64,000 nt of DNA, taken from contig NZ_AP025286.1 of assembly GCF_036492245.1 (NCBI RefSeq), positions 992,001-1,056,000 of the forward strand, given 5' to 3'. Position numbers and translations under genes: made by a program. Under the pieces are notes generated by a model. It saw only the letters and a list, made by a program, of their open reading frames with translations, did no database searches and was not told the DNA's origin. The DNA comes from Treponema bryantii (lineage in GTDB: Bacteria; Spirochaetota; Spirochaetia; Treponematales; Treponemataceae). Positions 24,945 through 31,721 of this stretch are shown piece after piece (within the stretch, counting starts at the first letter, position 1; the number at the start of each line of letters is the position of its first letter).

Positions 24945-25859
24945 TTATAAATTACAGTCCTTAATTGCCTTCTCAATGATCTTCTTTGCATCATCGGTAA
25001 CTTCTACCAATGGAAGTCTTACAGAACCAGCTGGCATACCCTTTACGTTCATTGCATATTTGATTGATGAAGGGTTACCGTCACAGAACTCTGCCTTGAA
25101 GAATGGAGCGAGTCTGTAGTTAATCTCGCGGGCCTTCTTAAGGTCTCCATCCAAAGCTGCAGCTGTCATTTCGTGCATCAAAGCTGGAATCATGTTTGAA
25201 GCTACAGAAATAATTCCGTCTCCACCACATGCAACTAAAGGAAGTGTCAAAGAATCGTCTCCGCTGAATACAGCAAAGTCAGGTTTCTTGTTCTTAATCT
25301 GACCAATAACTTCCATCATCTGAGCAACAGATCCGCTTGCTTCCTTTACACCAGCGATGTTAGGGAGCTCTGCAATACGTGCAAGCAAATCAGTTGGAAT
25401 ATTCAAACCTGTACGACCAGCAATGTTGTAAACGATGATTGGAATTCCAACCTTTGAAACTGCTGCAAAGTGCTGATAGATTCCTTCCTTTGATGGCTTG
25501 TTGTAATATGGAGTTACAACGAGAGCAGCATCTGCACCAGCTGCCTTTGCACGTTCACAATAAGCAACTGCATCCTTTGTATTGTTTGATCCGGCACCAA
25601 GAATGATTGGAATCTTTTTGCCTGTTTCTTTTTCAAAAGCGCGAACTTCTTCAAAAACAATCTGAATAATCTGATCTTCTTCGCTGCCTGGCTTTTCGTC
25701 GAGGGTAGGGGTTTCAGCGGTGGTTCCAAGTGGAACAAGACCGTCTATACCTTCCTGGAGCTGATGTTTGACATTTTTTCGGAAGCCCTCAAAATCAACT
25801 GAACCATCAGCCTTCATTGGTGTAATCAAAGCTGTAAAAGCGCCACGAAAAATACTCAT
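24945..25859 (-). CDS. dapA: 4-hydroxy-tetrahydrodipicolinate synthase
   Basis: 304 residues. It condenses pyruvate and aspartate semialdehyde, the first step of diaminopimelate and lysine synthesis. The Schiff-base Lys is K172 in GVKEASG, the active-site Tyr is Y144 in VYN, and GTTAET holds the threonines of the active site. I use the ATG at 25859, which has AGGAGG a few bases upstream; the open frame extends 19 codons further but those residues are not part of the family. asd follows on the same strand. A hairpin, GGCCGC/GCGGCC (25883-25901), sits in the presumed 5' leader. Confidence 0.95.
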   Translation of the reverse strand: MSIFRGAFTALITPMKADGSVDFEGFRKNVKHQLQEGIDGLVPLGTTAETPTLDEKPGSEEDQIIQIVFEEVRAFEKETGKKIPIILGAGSNNTKDAVAYCERAKAAGADAALVVTPYYNKPSKEGIYQHFAAVSKVGIPIIVYNIAGRTGLNIPTDLLARIAELPNIAGVKEASGSVAQMMEVIGQIKNKKPDFAVFSGDDSLTLPLVACGGDGIISVASNMIPALMHEMTAAALDGDLKKAREINYRLAPFFKAEFCDGNPSSIKYAMNVKGMPAGSVRLPLVEVTDDAKKIIEKAIKDCNL

Positions 25860-25882
25860 AACATACCTCCTGAGTTTAATAG

Positions 25883-25901
25883 GGCCGCACGGCAGGCGGC
25901 C
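25883..25901 (-). promoter_or_regulatory. GC-rich hairpin in the dapA leader
   Basis: Six-base stem GGCCGC / GCGGCC with a 7-base loop, just upstream of the dapA ribosome site and without a T-run. It does not resemble a lysine riboswitch. The rest of 25902-26031 is A+T-rich with weak inverted repeats and nothing I can name. Confidence 0.35.
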
Positions 25902-26031
25902 GGTGATAAATAGCAAACCGTTAAAAAAAATTACGAGAGCAATTTTTTAGGTTTACCTTCTTGAAAATATTTGGAGATATTTTAATGATTTTCGGTGAAA
26001 TATTCAATATAATTGAAGAAATGAAGTTGAA

Positions 26032-27123
26032 CTAAATATTTTTACTCTGCTTTAAGTTTACTTTATTCTCGTACATTCTCTCATCGCTGAGTGAAATTAT
26101 TTTTTCGATGTCGTCACCAGGAGTGTAACTTGCATAACCACATGCAACCTGATACTCAGTTTTTTTAAGATTCTTCTGGAAAACAGAAACCAGATTTATA
26201 ACTTCAGAAATGCTGCTCTTTCGGAAAATCGCCATAAACTCATCACCACCAGTGCGGTAAAGCTTTGCATATCTATTGAAGGTTTTAAACATTTCTGTGG
26301 TAACTGTAACAATTGCTTTATCACCGGCAGCGTGGCCCTGAGTATCATTAAACATCTTAAGATTATTCAAATCCATTGAGAGAATAATCAAAGGTTCCTT
26401 TTGCAGATGTTTAAGTTCCAGATAAAAACAGCGTCTGTTCAGGAAGTGAGTGAGAGTATCACGCTTGTAAGTCTGTGTAAGCAGGAAGAAGTAGTAAAAT
26501 ATAATAGAAGAAATCAGAACCTGAGAAAGTACAAAATCATACTTATAGCGGTTTTCCATAAGGGTTGCAGTAAACGCTGCAATCTCCATGATGATTACAA
26601 TAATCGGTTCATATTTATTGTAATTAAAATTCTTAAGGGAATAATAAACTACCTGGAAGGCATAGAAAACGCAAACAATATGTGATAAGAATCCAAAAGG
26701 CCCTCGTACAAACTTATTTGCTTCATTAAAATCAAACATCAGCCCACGTGCAAACGGGAAAATGCTTGTGAGTGAAATGATTACACAGAAAATCAAAGGA
26801 ATCGTAAAAAGTCTGTTTCTTTTGATTTTGTATCGTGCTGAAATTACTGATAAGCGGTAAAGAATCATAGGACGGAGTGCATAACCAACGCCAGCCGAAA
26901 TGTATCGGTAAACGGTTGGATGATCCATGTGAGCTGAAATAAAACGCATGCTGTCAGAGGCGGTAAGAAGAATTGCTGCAGCACAGGCAAGTAAAAAGCT
27001 ACGGTTCGTTGAATCAGAAAAACTGACATTTGTTTTAATAAAAGCTATGAGAACTAATACTGATACCAGAGGTGCAAATTCTGTTTGAATAAGCAGCCTG
27101 GCCGTTGAAAACGTAAACTCCAT
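26032..27123 (-). CDS. Membrane GGDEF protein
   Basis: 363 residues. About seven membrane helices fill residues ~10-200. The GGDEF domain has [12 protein letters not shown] and an intact active loop, TGGDEF. The position of the inhibitory RxxD reads NRYA, so product inhibition of the usual kind is not expected. It should make cyclic di-GMP unless its partner site is inactive. It is unlike the first GGDEF protein in the membrane part, so the two probably sense different inputs. Its promoter overlaps the divergent aroC promoter. Confidence 0.88.
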   Translation of the reverse strand: MEFTFSTARLLIQTEFAPLVSVLVLIAFIKTNVSFSDSTNRSFLLACAAAILLTASDSMRFISAHMDHPTVYRYISAGVGYALRPMILYRLSVISARYKIKRNRLFTIPLIFCVIISLTSIFPFARGLMFDFNEANKFVRGPFGFLSHIVCVFYAFQVVYYSLKNFNYNKYEPIIVIIMEIAAFTATLMENRYKYDFVLSQVLISSIIFYYFFLLTQTYKRDTLTHFLNRRCFYLELKHLQKEPLIILSMDLNNLKMFNDTQGHAAGDKAIVTVTTEMFKTFNRYAKLYRTGGDEFMAIFRKSSISEVINLVSVFQKNLKKTEYQVACGYASYTPGDDIEKIISLSDERMYENKVNLKQSKNI

Positions 27124-27134
27124 ACCTTTTATCT

Positions 27135-27163
27135 ATTATACACTATCTTCATTTTAACTACAA
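27135..27163 (-). promoter_or_regulatory. Promoter of the second GGDEF gene
   Basis: On the minus strand: TTGTAG (27163-27158), 17-bp spacer, TATAAT (27140-27135), then 11 bases to the ATG, with a short AAAGG in between. It overlaps the aroC promoter (27148-27176). Confidence 0.6.
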
Positions 27164-27176
27164 ATTTTATTATAAT
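27148..27176 (+). promoter_or_regulatory. Promoter of aroC
   Basis: A perfect TATAAT (27171-27176) with a weak -35 (TTCATT, 27148-27153) at 17 bp. Seven bases separate it from the chosen ATG at 27184. No ribosome site is present. Confidence 0.55.
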
Positions 27177-27183
27177 GATGATT

Positions 27184-28299
27184 ATGAAAAATAATGGTAA
27201 TACTTTTGGAACAAATTTCTCTGTAACAACCTTTGGTGAAAGCCATGGAGTTGCTCTTGGCTGTATTATTGATGGCTGTCCTGCTGGAATTGAATTGTCG
27301 GCAGAGGTGATTCAGAAAGCATTGAACAGACGCCGTCCGGGTGTTTCTCCAGATGGAAAACTGAATGCTTCTGTTACAGCAAGAACTGAGGCTGATGCAG
27401 TAGAGATTCTTTCGGGAGTTTTTGAAGGCCGTACAACCGGTACCCCGATTGCGCTGGAGGTTCGCAATACTTCGCAGCATTCAAAAGATTACGGAAATCT
27501 GGATTTGACGTTCCGCCCCGGCCATGCTGACTATACTTATGATGTGAAATATGGCGGATGTCGGGATTATCGCGGCGGTGGACGCTCGAGCGGACGGGAA
27601 ACTCTTGCGCGTGTTGCCGGTGGGGCAGTGGCTGCTCAGCTTCTGGCACAGCATGGAATTAAGATTACTGCATATACAATCCGCGCGGCTGGTATTTCAG
27701 CAGAAAAGCGCGACCTTTCACAGATAGAACAGAATGCTTTACGTGCTCCGGACAACGAAGCAGCAGAACGTATGAACGCTAAAATCGAAGAACTCCGAGC
27801 TGCCGGAGACAGTGCCGGTGGTATTATCGAATGTATCGTTCAGGGGTGTCCGGTTGGTCTTGGCGAGCCTGCTTTTGATAAACTGGATGCAAATCTTGCA
27901 AAGGCTATGCTTAGTATTGGCGCGGTTAAGGGCTTTGAAATTGGCGATGGTTTTGCAGCTGCTGATTCTTTCGGCAGCACAAACAATGACTGTATGCATG
28001 CCGAGAATGGTCATCCGGTTTTTGACTCGAACCACGCCGGCGGTGTTTTGGGCGGATTGAGTAGTGGGGCGGATATTATTTTCCGCGTTGCCGTAAAGCC
28101 TGTGCCGAGTATTTTTAAGCCGCAGCAGACGGTTCGCCGTGCCGGGGATTTTGGCGGGGACGGTAAAGCTCAATATGAAACAACCGAGCTCCAGATTAAG
28201 GGCCGTCACGACATCTGTCTGTGTCCACGCATTGTTCCTGTTGTAGAAGCTATGACAGCCCTTGTACTTGCAGACTTCCTTTTAAGAAATACACACTAG
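27184..28299 (+). CDS. aroC: Chorismate synthase
   Basis: 371 residues. It makes chorismate from EPSP, the last common step of aromatic amino acid synthesis, using reduced FMN. Family motifs are [17 protein letters not shown] at the N-terminus, the segment [14 protein letters not shown], and the [17 protein letters not shown] flavin and substrate region. Three in-frame ATGs (27175, 27178, 27184) lie close together; the first overlaps the -10 box, so 27184 is the likely start. The following gene begins 9 bp after the stop. Confidence 0.95.
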   Translation: MKNNGNTFGTNFSVTTFGESHGVALGCIIDGCPAGIELSAEVIQKALNRRRPGVSPDGKLNASVTARTEADAVEILSGVFEGRTTGTPIALEVRNTSQHSKDYGNLDLTFRPGHADYTYDVKYGGCRDYRGGGRSSGRETLARVAGGAVAAQLLAQHGIKITAYTIRAAGISAEKRDLSQIEQNALRAPDNEAAERMNAKIEELRAAGDSAGGIIECIVQGCPVGLGEPAFDKLDANLAKAMLSIGAVKGFEIGDGFAAADSFGSTNNDCMHAENGHPVFDSNHAGGVLGGLSSGADIIFRVAVKPVPSIFKPQQTVRRAGDFGGDGKAQYETTELQIKGRHDICLCPRIVPVVEAMTALVLADFLLRNTH

Positions 28300-28308
28300 A
28301 GAGAGTAT

Positions 28309-29751
28309 ATGTCAGATAATAAAGATTCAAAACGCTTCCGTCTGTGGCATGCCTTAGTTGCTGCAGCAGCTTTACTTATTTTTTGTTTCTGTGTTTTTAC
28401 AGCAAACCGTGCAATCTGTTTTAAAAAGACCGTTCAGCCAGTTGACCTATCTGCAGAGCAGGCTGAGTCTCTGTCGCAGTTTCTTATTGAAAATTATCCT
28501 TCAGAATATCAGGTTCTTAAAAAACTTCCATATAATATTGGAGAGCCTCAGCTGGACATCTGGGCTAAATCAGCTATCTTAATTGATGTTTCAAATGGAA
28601 ATATTTTATATGAAAAAAATGCCGATGCAATCATTCCTCCTGCATCAATGACAAAACTTTTTTCTATGTATGTTGTAGAAGAAGAAATTGCCAGTGGACG
28701 TTTTTCTTATGATCAGGTAATTCCACTTCCTCCTGAAAGCTGGGCCTGCAATATGCCACCTCACAGTTCACTTATGTTTCTTGGAAAAGATCAGCGTGTA
28801 ACTATGGAAGAACTTTTGCTTGGACTTTCAATCTGTTCCGGTAATGATGCGGCTTATGCTCTGGCTTATACTGTTTGCGGTTCAATGGAAGAATTTGTTG
28901 AACGTATGAATCTTGTAGCACAGGATCTTGGGCTTGAAAACACTCACTTTGTAGAAAGCTCTGGTTACAGTGAAAAAAATCAGACTACGGCGCGGGAAAT
29001 GGCTGAATTTGCGGCAATTTATTTACGCCGTCATCCTCAGTCGCTGCATCGTTTTCACAGCGTTTTAGATTTTACTTATCCGAAAGCAAGAAATCTTGCT
29101 CCTGGTGATAAGCCTGCTGCACAGGATTTTTCTCAGGGGCTCCCTCAGAAAATCACAATGGCTATCACTCAGGATAATACAAATCCTCTTCTTGGAAAAC
29201 TTGAAGGTTGTGACGGTTTAAAGACCGGTTATATAGATGAAAGCGGTTATAATCTTGCGCTCACAGCTGTGCGTGATGAAACCCGTTTTCTTTCTGTTAC
29301 AATGGGTGGACCTGGAAAGAATACCCGCGAAGGTCAGGCTGGACGTGTGCATGATGGCACAGAGTTGATGGAATGGGCCTTCCGTAATTTTGCAGATTAT
29401 TCTGTGGAACTTAAGGTTCATCCATATCTTGTACGAAGTTTTAATTCATCAGAAAAAATGCTGCGTCTGGTTCCTGTATATTCTGATTCAACCTTTACTG
29501 TTCCGTATGTAACAGAGACTTCTATGACTGAGAATATGAATTCAGTAAAAGTAGAAGTGAAGCTCCCGGATTTTTGCTGGGGTGAGGTAGTGCAGGGTAA
29601 TCAATATGGTTCTATTGTGATTTCTGCAGGCGATTATATATTGAAAGAGATTCCGCTTCTTGCAGATAGAAATCTAAAAAAAGGAAACGTTTTACTCGCT
29701 GCGTCAGACTTGATTTTAAGCAGATATAAGATTAAAATTAAAGTTAATTAA
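28309..29751 (+). CDS. D-alanyl-D-alanine carboxypeptidase (peptidase S11)
   Basis: 480 residues. A membrane anchor (residues ~14-33) is followed by a penicillin-binding-protein-5-like domain. The three active-site motifs are intact: SMTK with catalytic S113 and K116, SGN at 177-179, and KTG in DGLKTGYID (~306). It trims the terminal D-Ala from peptidoglycan stem peptides in the periplasm. A C-terminal beta-rich domain (~375-480) matches the PBP5 C-terminal domain. GAGAG lies before the ATG. It follows aroC at 9 bp and is probably transcribed with it; the pathway link is not obvious. Confidence 0.92.
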   Translation: MSDNKDSKRFRLWHALVAAAALLIFCFCVFTANRAICFKKTVQPVDLSAEQAESLSQFLIENYPSEYQVLKKLPYNIGEPQLDIWAKSAILIDVSNGNILYEKNADAIIPPASMTKLFSMYVVEEEIASGRFSYDQVIPLPPESWACNMPPHSSLMFLGKDQRVTMEELLLGLSICSGNDAAYALAYTVCGSMEEFVERMNLVAQDLGLENTHFVESSGYSEKNQTTAREMAEFAAIYLRRHPQSLHRFHSVLDFTYPKARNLAPGDKPAAQDFSQGLPQKITMAITQDNTNPLLGKLEGCDGLKTGYIDESGYNLALTAVRDETRFLSVTMGGPGKNTREGQAGRVHDGTELMEWAFRNFADYSVELKVHPYLVRSFNSSEKMLRLVPVYSDSTFTVPYVTETSMTENMNSVKVEVKLPDFCWGEVVQGNQYGSIVISAGDYILKEIPLLADRNLKKGNVLLAASDLILSRYKIKIKVN

Positions 29752-29787
29752 AGTACGGTTGGTAACAATCGCACGCAGGAGATATTT

Positions 29788-30210
29788 ATGTCATTAAAGA
29801 AAACATTTTCTAGTGATGGAAAAAAGTGTACAGTTGTATTTACAGTGAATCCAGAAGCTGCAGCCGGAGCAACAAAAGTGTTTCTCGCAGGCGATTTTAA
29901 CAGTTGGGATCCTACTTCAATTCCTATGAAAAAAGATCCGACAGGTTCTTTTTCAGTAAAAAAGCAGCTCGAAACAAATAAAGAATATCAGTTCCGTTAC
30001 TGCCTTGATGGAAACACATGGATTAACGACTGGAAAGCAGATAAATACATTCGCTCTGAGTTTGCAAGTGATGACAACTCTGTTGTAGATACAACAGTTC
30101 CAAAGGCTCCTAAGGTTTCTAAGAAGCCAACATCAAAAGCTGTAAACAAATCAGTTGATAAGAAGCCAGCTGCTAAAAAGCCGGCGGCTAAAAAAACAAC
30201 AAAAAAATAA
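29788..30210 (+). CDS. Stand-alone CBM48 glycogen-binding-like protein
   Basis: 140 residues. Residues ~12-95 form the isoamylase N-terminal/AMPK-beta carbohydrate-binding fold (CBM48): VFLAGDFNSWDP and YQFRYCLDG are its typical strands. No catalytic domain is attached. Residues ~100-140 are Lys, Ala and Pro repeats (KKPAAKKPAAKK), a flexible basic tail that could bind nucleic acid or membranes. There is no signal peptide. It may bind glycogen or another alpha-glucan in the cytoplasm. AGGAG precedes the ATG; 36 bp separate it from the carboxypeptidase gene. Confidence 0.8.
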   Translation: MSLKKTFSSDGKKCTVVFTVNPEAAAGATKVFLAGDFNSWDPTSIPMKKDPTGSFSVKKQLETNKEYQFRYCLDGNTWINDWKADKYIRSEFASDDNSVVDTTVPKAPKVSKKPTSKAVNKSVDKKPAAKKPAAKKTTKK

Positions 30211-30230
30211 TAAAAATAGGCATTAACCTG

Positions 30231-30259
30231 TTGACAATGTGAGTGTTAATCAGTATATT
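30231..30259 (+). promoter_or_regulatory. Promoter of tRNA-Gln
   Basis: A perfect TTGACA (30231-30236), 17-bp spacer, TATATT (30254-30259). Transcription should begin about ten bases before the tRNA. Confidence 0.85.
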
Positions 30260-30268
30260 AATACTCAC
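30239..30268. repeat. 30-bp palindrome over the tRNA-Gln promoter
   Basis: GTGAGTGTTAAT (30239-30250) and ATTAATACTCAC (30257-30268) are inverted repeats with 11 of 12 matches around a 6-bp centre. The palindrome covers the spacer, the -10 and the likely start point, as an operator would. Confidence 0.75.
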
Positions 30269-30276
30269 TTATTTAT

Positions 30277-30347
30277 TCCCCGATTGTGTAATGGTAGCAC
30301 TTCAGATTCTGGTTCTGACTGTGGGGGTTCGAATCCTCCTTGGGGAA
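30277..30347 (+). tRNA. tRNA-Gln (anticodon CTG)
   Basis: 71 bases folding as a full cloverleaf: acceptor TCCCCGA/TTGGGGA, D stem GTGT/GCAC, anticodon stem TCAGA/TCTGA with loop TTCTGGT, T stem GGGGG/CCTCC with loop TTCGAAT. The anticodon CTG reads CAG. The terminal CCA is not encoded. A terminator follows directly. Confidence 0.95.
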
Positions 30348-30351
30348 CTAT

Positions 30352-30383
30352 AAAACTGAATCAGAAATGGTTCAGTTTTTTTT
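30352..30383 (+). terminator. Terminator after tRNA-Gln
   Basis: Nine-base stem AAAACTGAA (30352-30360) / TTCAGTTTT (30371-30379), continuing into further T residues. Confidence 0.85.
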
Positions 30384-30422
30384 GTGTATTGTTCCTGCGG
30401 GAATAGCACATAGAGTTCAATT

Positions 30423-30495
30423 GGTTCCTTCGAATATCGGTTTAGTTCGCGGCCCTCTCAAGGCTGAAAGGCGGGTTCGATTCCCGCAGGAACCG
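30423..30495 (+). tRNA. tRNA-Glu (anticodon CTC)
   Basis: 73 bases: acceptor GGTTCCT/AGGAACC (7 perfect pairs), D stem GAAT/GTTC with loop GG, anticodon stem CGGCC/GGCTG with loop CTCTCAA, T stem GCGGG/CCCGC with loop TTCGATT, discriminator G. The anticodon CTC reads GAG. CCA is not encoded. Its own promoter is not clear; TTGTTC and TAGAGT about 16 bp apart upstream are possible. Confidence 0.93.
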
Positions 30496-30505
30496 TCTCA
30501 TAAGT

Positions 30506-30542
30506 AAAAAGACTGCCGCTAATAACGGGCAGTCTTTTTTTT
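30506..30542 (+). terminator. Terminator after tRNA-Glu
   Basis: Stem GACTGCC (30511-30517) / GGCAGTC (30528-30534), flanked by A5 and T8. Confidence 0.9.
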
Positions 30543-30568
30543 ATATGTGCCTTTATTTCGATAATCCT

Positions 30569-30598
30569 AAAACGGCCCGCTGTTGCAGCCCGTTTTTT
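30569..30598 (+). terminator. Second terminator downstream of tRNA-Glu
   Basis: Outer stem AAACGG/CCGTTT and inner stem GCTG/CAGC with a CCC bulge, followed by a T-run. It lies between the two copies of the tRNA-Glu 3' end. Confidence 0.65.
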
Positions 30599-30643
30599 AA
30601 CGGATTTTCGATTGTAGGCAGGTTCGATTCCCGCAGGAACCGT

Positions 30644-30677
30644 AAAAAAAAAGACTCGCATTTGCGAGTCTTTTTTT
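30644..30677. terminator. Bidirectional terminator after the tRNA-Glu fragment
   Basis: Stem GACTCGC (30653-30659) / GCGAGTC (30664-30670) with a 4-base loop, A9 before and T7 after. It also ends the convergent lipoprotein gene on the minus strand. It resembles the hairpin at 30506-30542, as if the tRNA end and its terminator had been duplicated together. Confidence 0.9.
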
Positions 30678-30691
30678 ATTTAGCCTTAATC

Positions 30692-31498
30692 TTAATAGTA
30701 GTCTGCTGCTGTAGGATCAGAAATATAGTTAAGATTGTTCTCTCTGATGGTCTGTTTAATATTGTCTTCCGAAATCAAATTTAAGAGTTGCTTAAGCTGA
30801 GAACGGGTAAAATAGTATTTTACTATAGGAGATTCTCTTGTAGTTGCATCTCCAGCTCTTTCATAGTATTTATTTTTGAATTCATAATTACTGATGGTAA
30901 AATATGGTGAACCCTTTACAAATTCATAACCACAATATCCGTCTCCAATACCGTTGTTTGGAGTTGAGCTGCTGAGTGTACCCCAATTCAACTGATAACG
31001 GATTTTTCCGTAAGTTCTTTCTGTGTGACGTCCATTTCTCTGAAGTCTTTTATTTTCGAAATCAGAAAAATATGCTTCTGCATTCTTTGCAAGGATTGCA
31101 CGGTTGTCTTTATCGAATTGAAGGTAATAATATGCTGCGGAATTGTAACTTCCAAAACCAGCCATAAGATTGTCATATCTGATTACTGTTGTGGCATTTT
31201 TTTCTTTCAGACCAGATATTTCTTTTGTGAATACAGTTGTTTCATCAAACTTTATAAACTCATCACTATTTCCAAAAGTAAAGAAGCTTTCTATGGCATT
31301 TTTTTTCTTTTTCATAGCAACTAATTCTTCTTCAGAATTATTTTCAGTTGTAGTTTGAACTTCTGTATTTTCAACAACAATCTCATCATTAGCAATATAT
31401 GAATCTGACGCAGCTTGTACCTGTTTTGTTGTTCCGCAAGAAGTAAGAATTGAAGTAAAAGCAATCAAACAACCTGCGGTTAATAAAGTTTTTTTCAT
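30692..31498 (-). CDS. Small lipoprotein of unknown function
   Basis: 268 residues from ATG 31498, which has GGAG eight bases upstream; an in-frame ATG at 31516 lacks one. The N-terminus MKKTLL...LTSCG is a lipoprotein signal with the lipobox LTSC. Two spaced regions follow: a polar linker (~25-60, many Glu, Thr, Asn) and a globular region (~65-268) with many Tyr and Phe. I do not recognise the family. It is divergent from the giant envelope operon, with 223 bp between the two starts that hold A+T-rich promoter DNA. Confidence 0.7.
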   Translation of the reverse strand: MKKTLLTAGCLIAFTSILTSCGTTKQVQAASDSYIANDEIVVENTEVQTTTENNSEEELVAMKKKKNAIESFFTFGNSDEFIKFDETTVFTKEISGLKEKNATTVIRYDNLMAGFGSYNSAAYYYLQFDKDNRAILAKNAEAYFSDFENKRLQRNGRHTERTYGKIRYQLNWGTLSSSTPNNGIGDGYCGYEFVKGSPYFTISNYEFKNKYYERAGDATTRESPIVKYYFTRSQLKQLLNLISEDNIKQTIRENNLNYISDPTAADYY

Positions 31499-31670
31499 TT
31501 TGTGAACTCCATACATGTTTATTAATGTAATTTATATATAATAAACAGTTATATATTTTAAGATGTTACAAAACTATAATAAATTTACAGCATCTTGTTC
31601 AATAATCTTTATGTACTAAAGATCTTTATTTTTTTATAAAATCAAAAATAAACGTTTTCTTCTATATTAC

Positions 31671-31699
31671 TTGTAAAAGATTCTTTTATTTGTTATAAT
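31671..31699 (+). promoter_or_regulatory. Promoter of the giant envelope operon
   Basis: TTGTAA (31671-31676), 17-bp spacer, TATAAT (31694-31699). The leader is about 16 bases and carries the ribosome site GGAG (31708-31711), so this start is conventional. Confidence 0.75.
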
Positions 31700-31721
31700 C
31701 TGATTTTGGAGAAGTTTAAAA

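Larger units (their letters stand above)
30470..30643 (+). repeat. Direct repeat of the tRNA-Glu 3' end
   Basis: The last 27 bases through the tRNA-Glu end (30470-30496) recur at 30617-30643 with one mismatch, 147 bp away. Part of the same sequence is inverted at 30391-30404 (14 bases). The second copy is not a whole tRNA. The layout resembles an attachment-site duplication or the leftover of a deleted second tRNA gene. Confidence 0.8.

Noticed and set aside
25860-26031. Possible lysine riboswitch before dapA
   Set aside because: No multi-helix L-box-like sequence is visible; only one short GC hairpin and A+T-rich DNA.
30458-30784. Short open frames over the tRNA-Glu region
   Set aside because: They run through the tRNA, its repeated end and terminators; translation is implausible.
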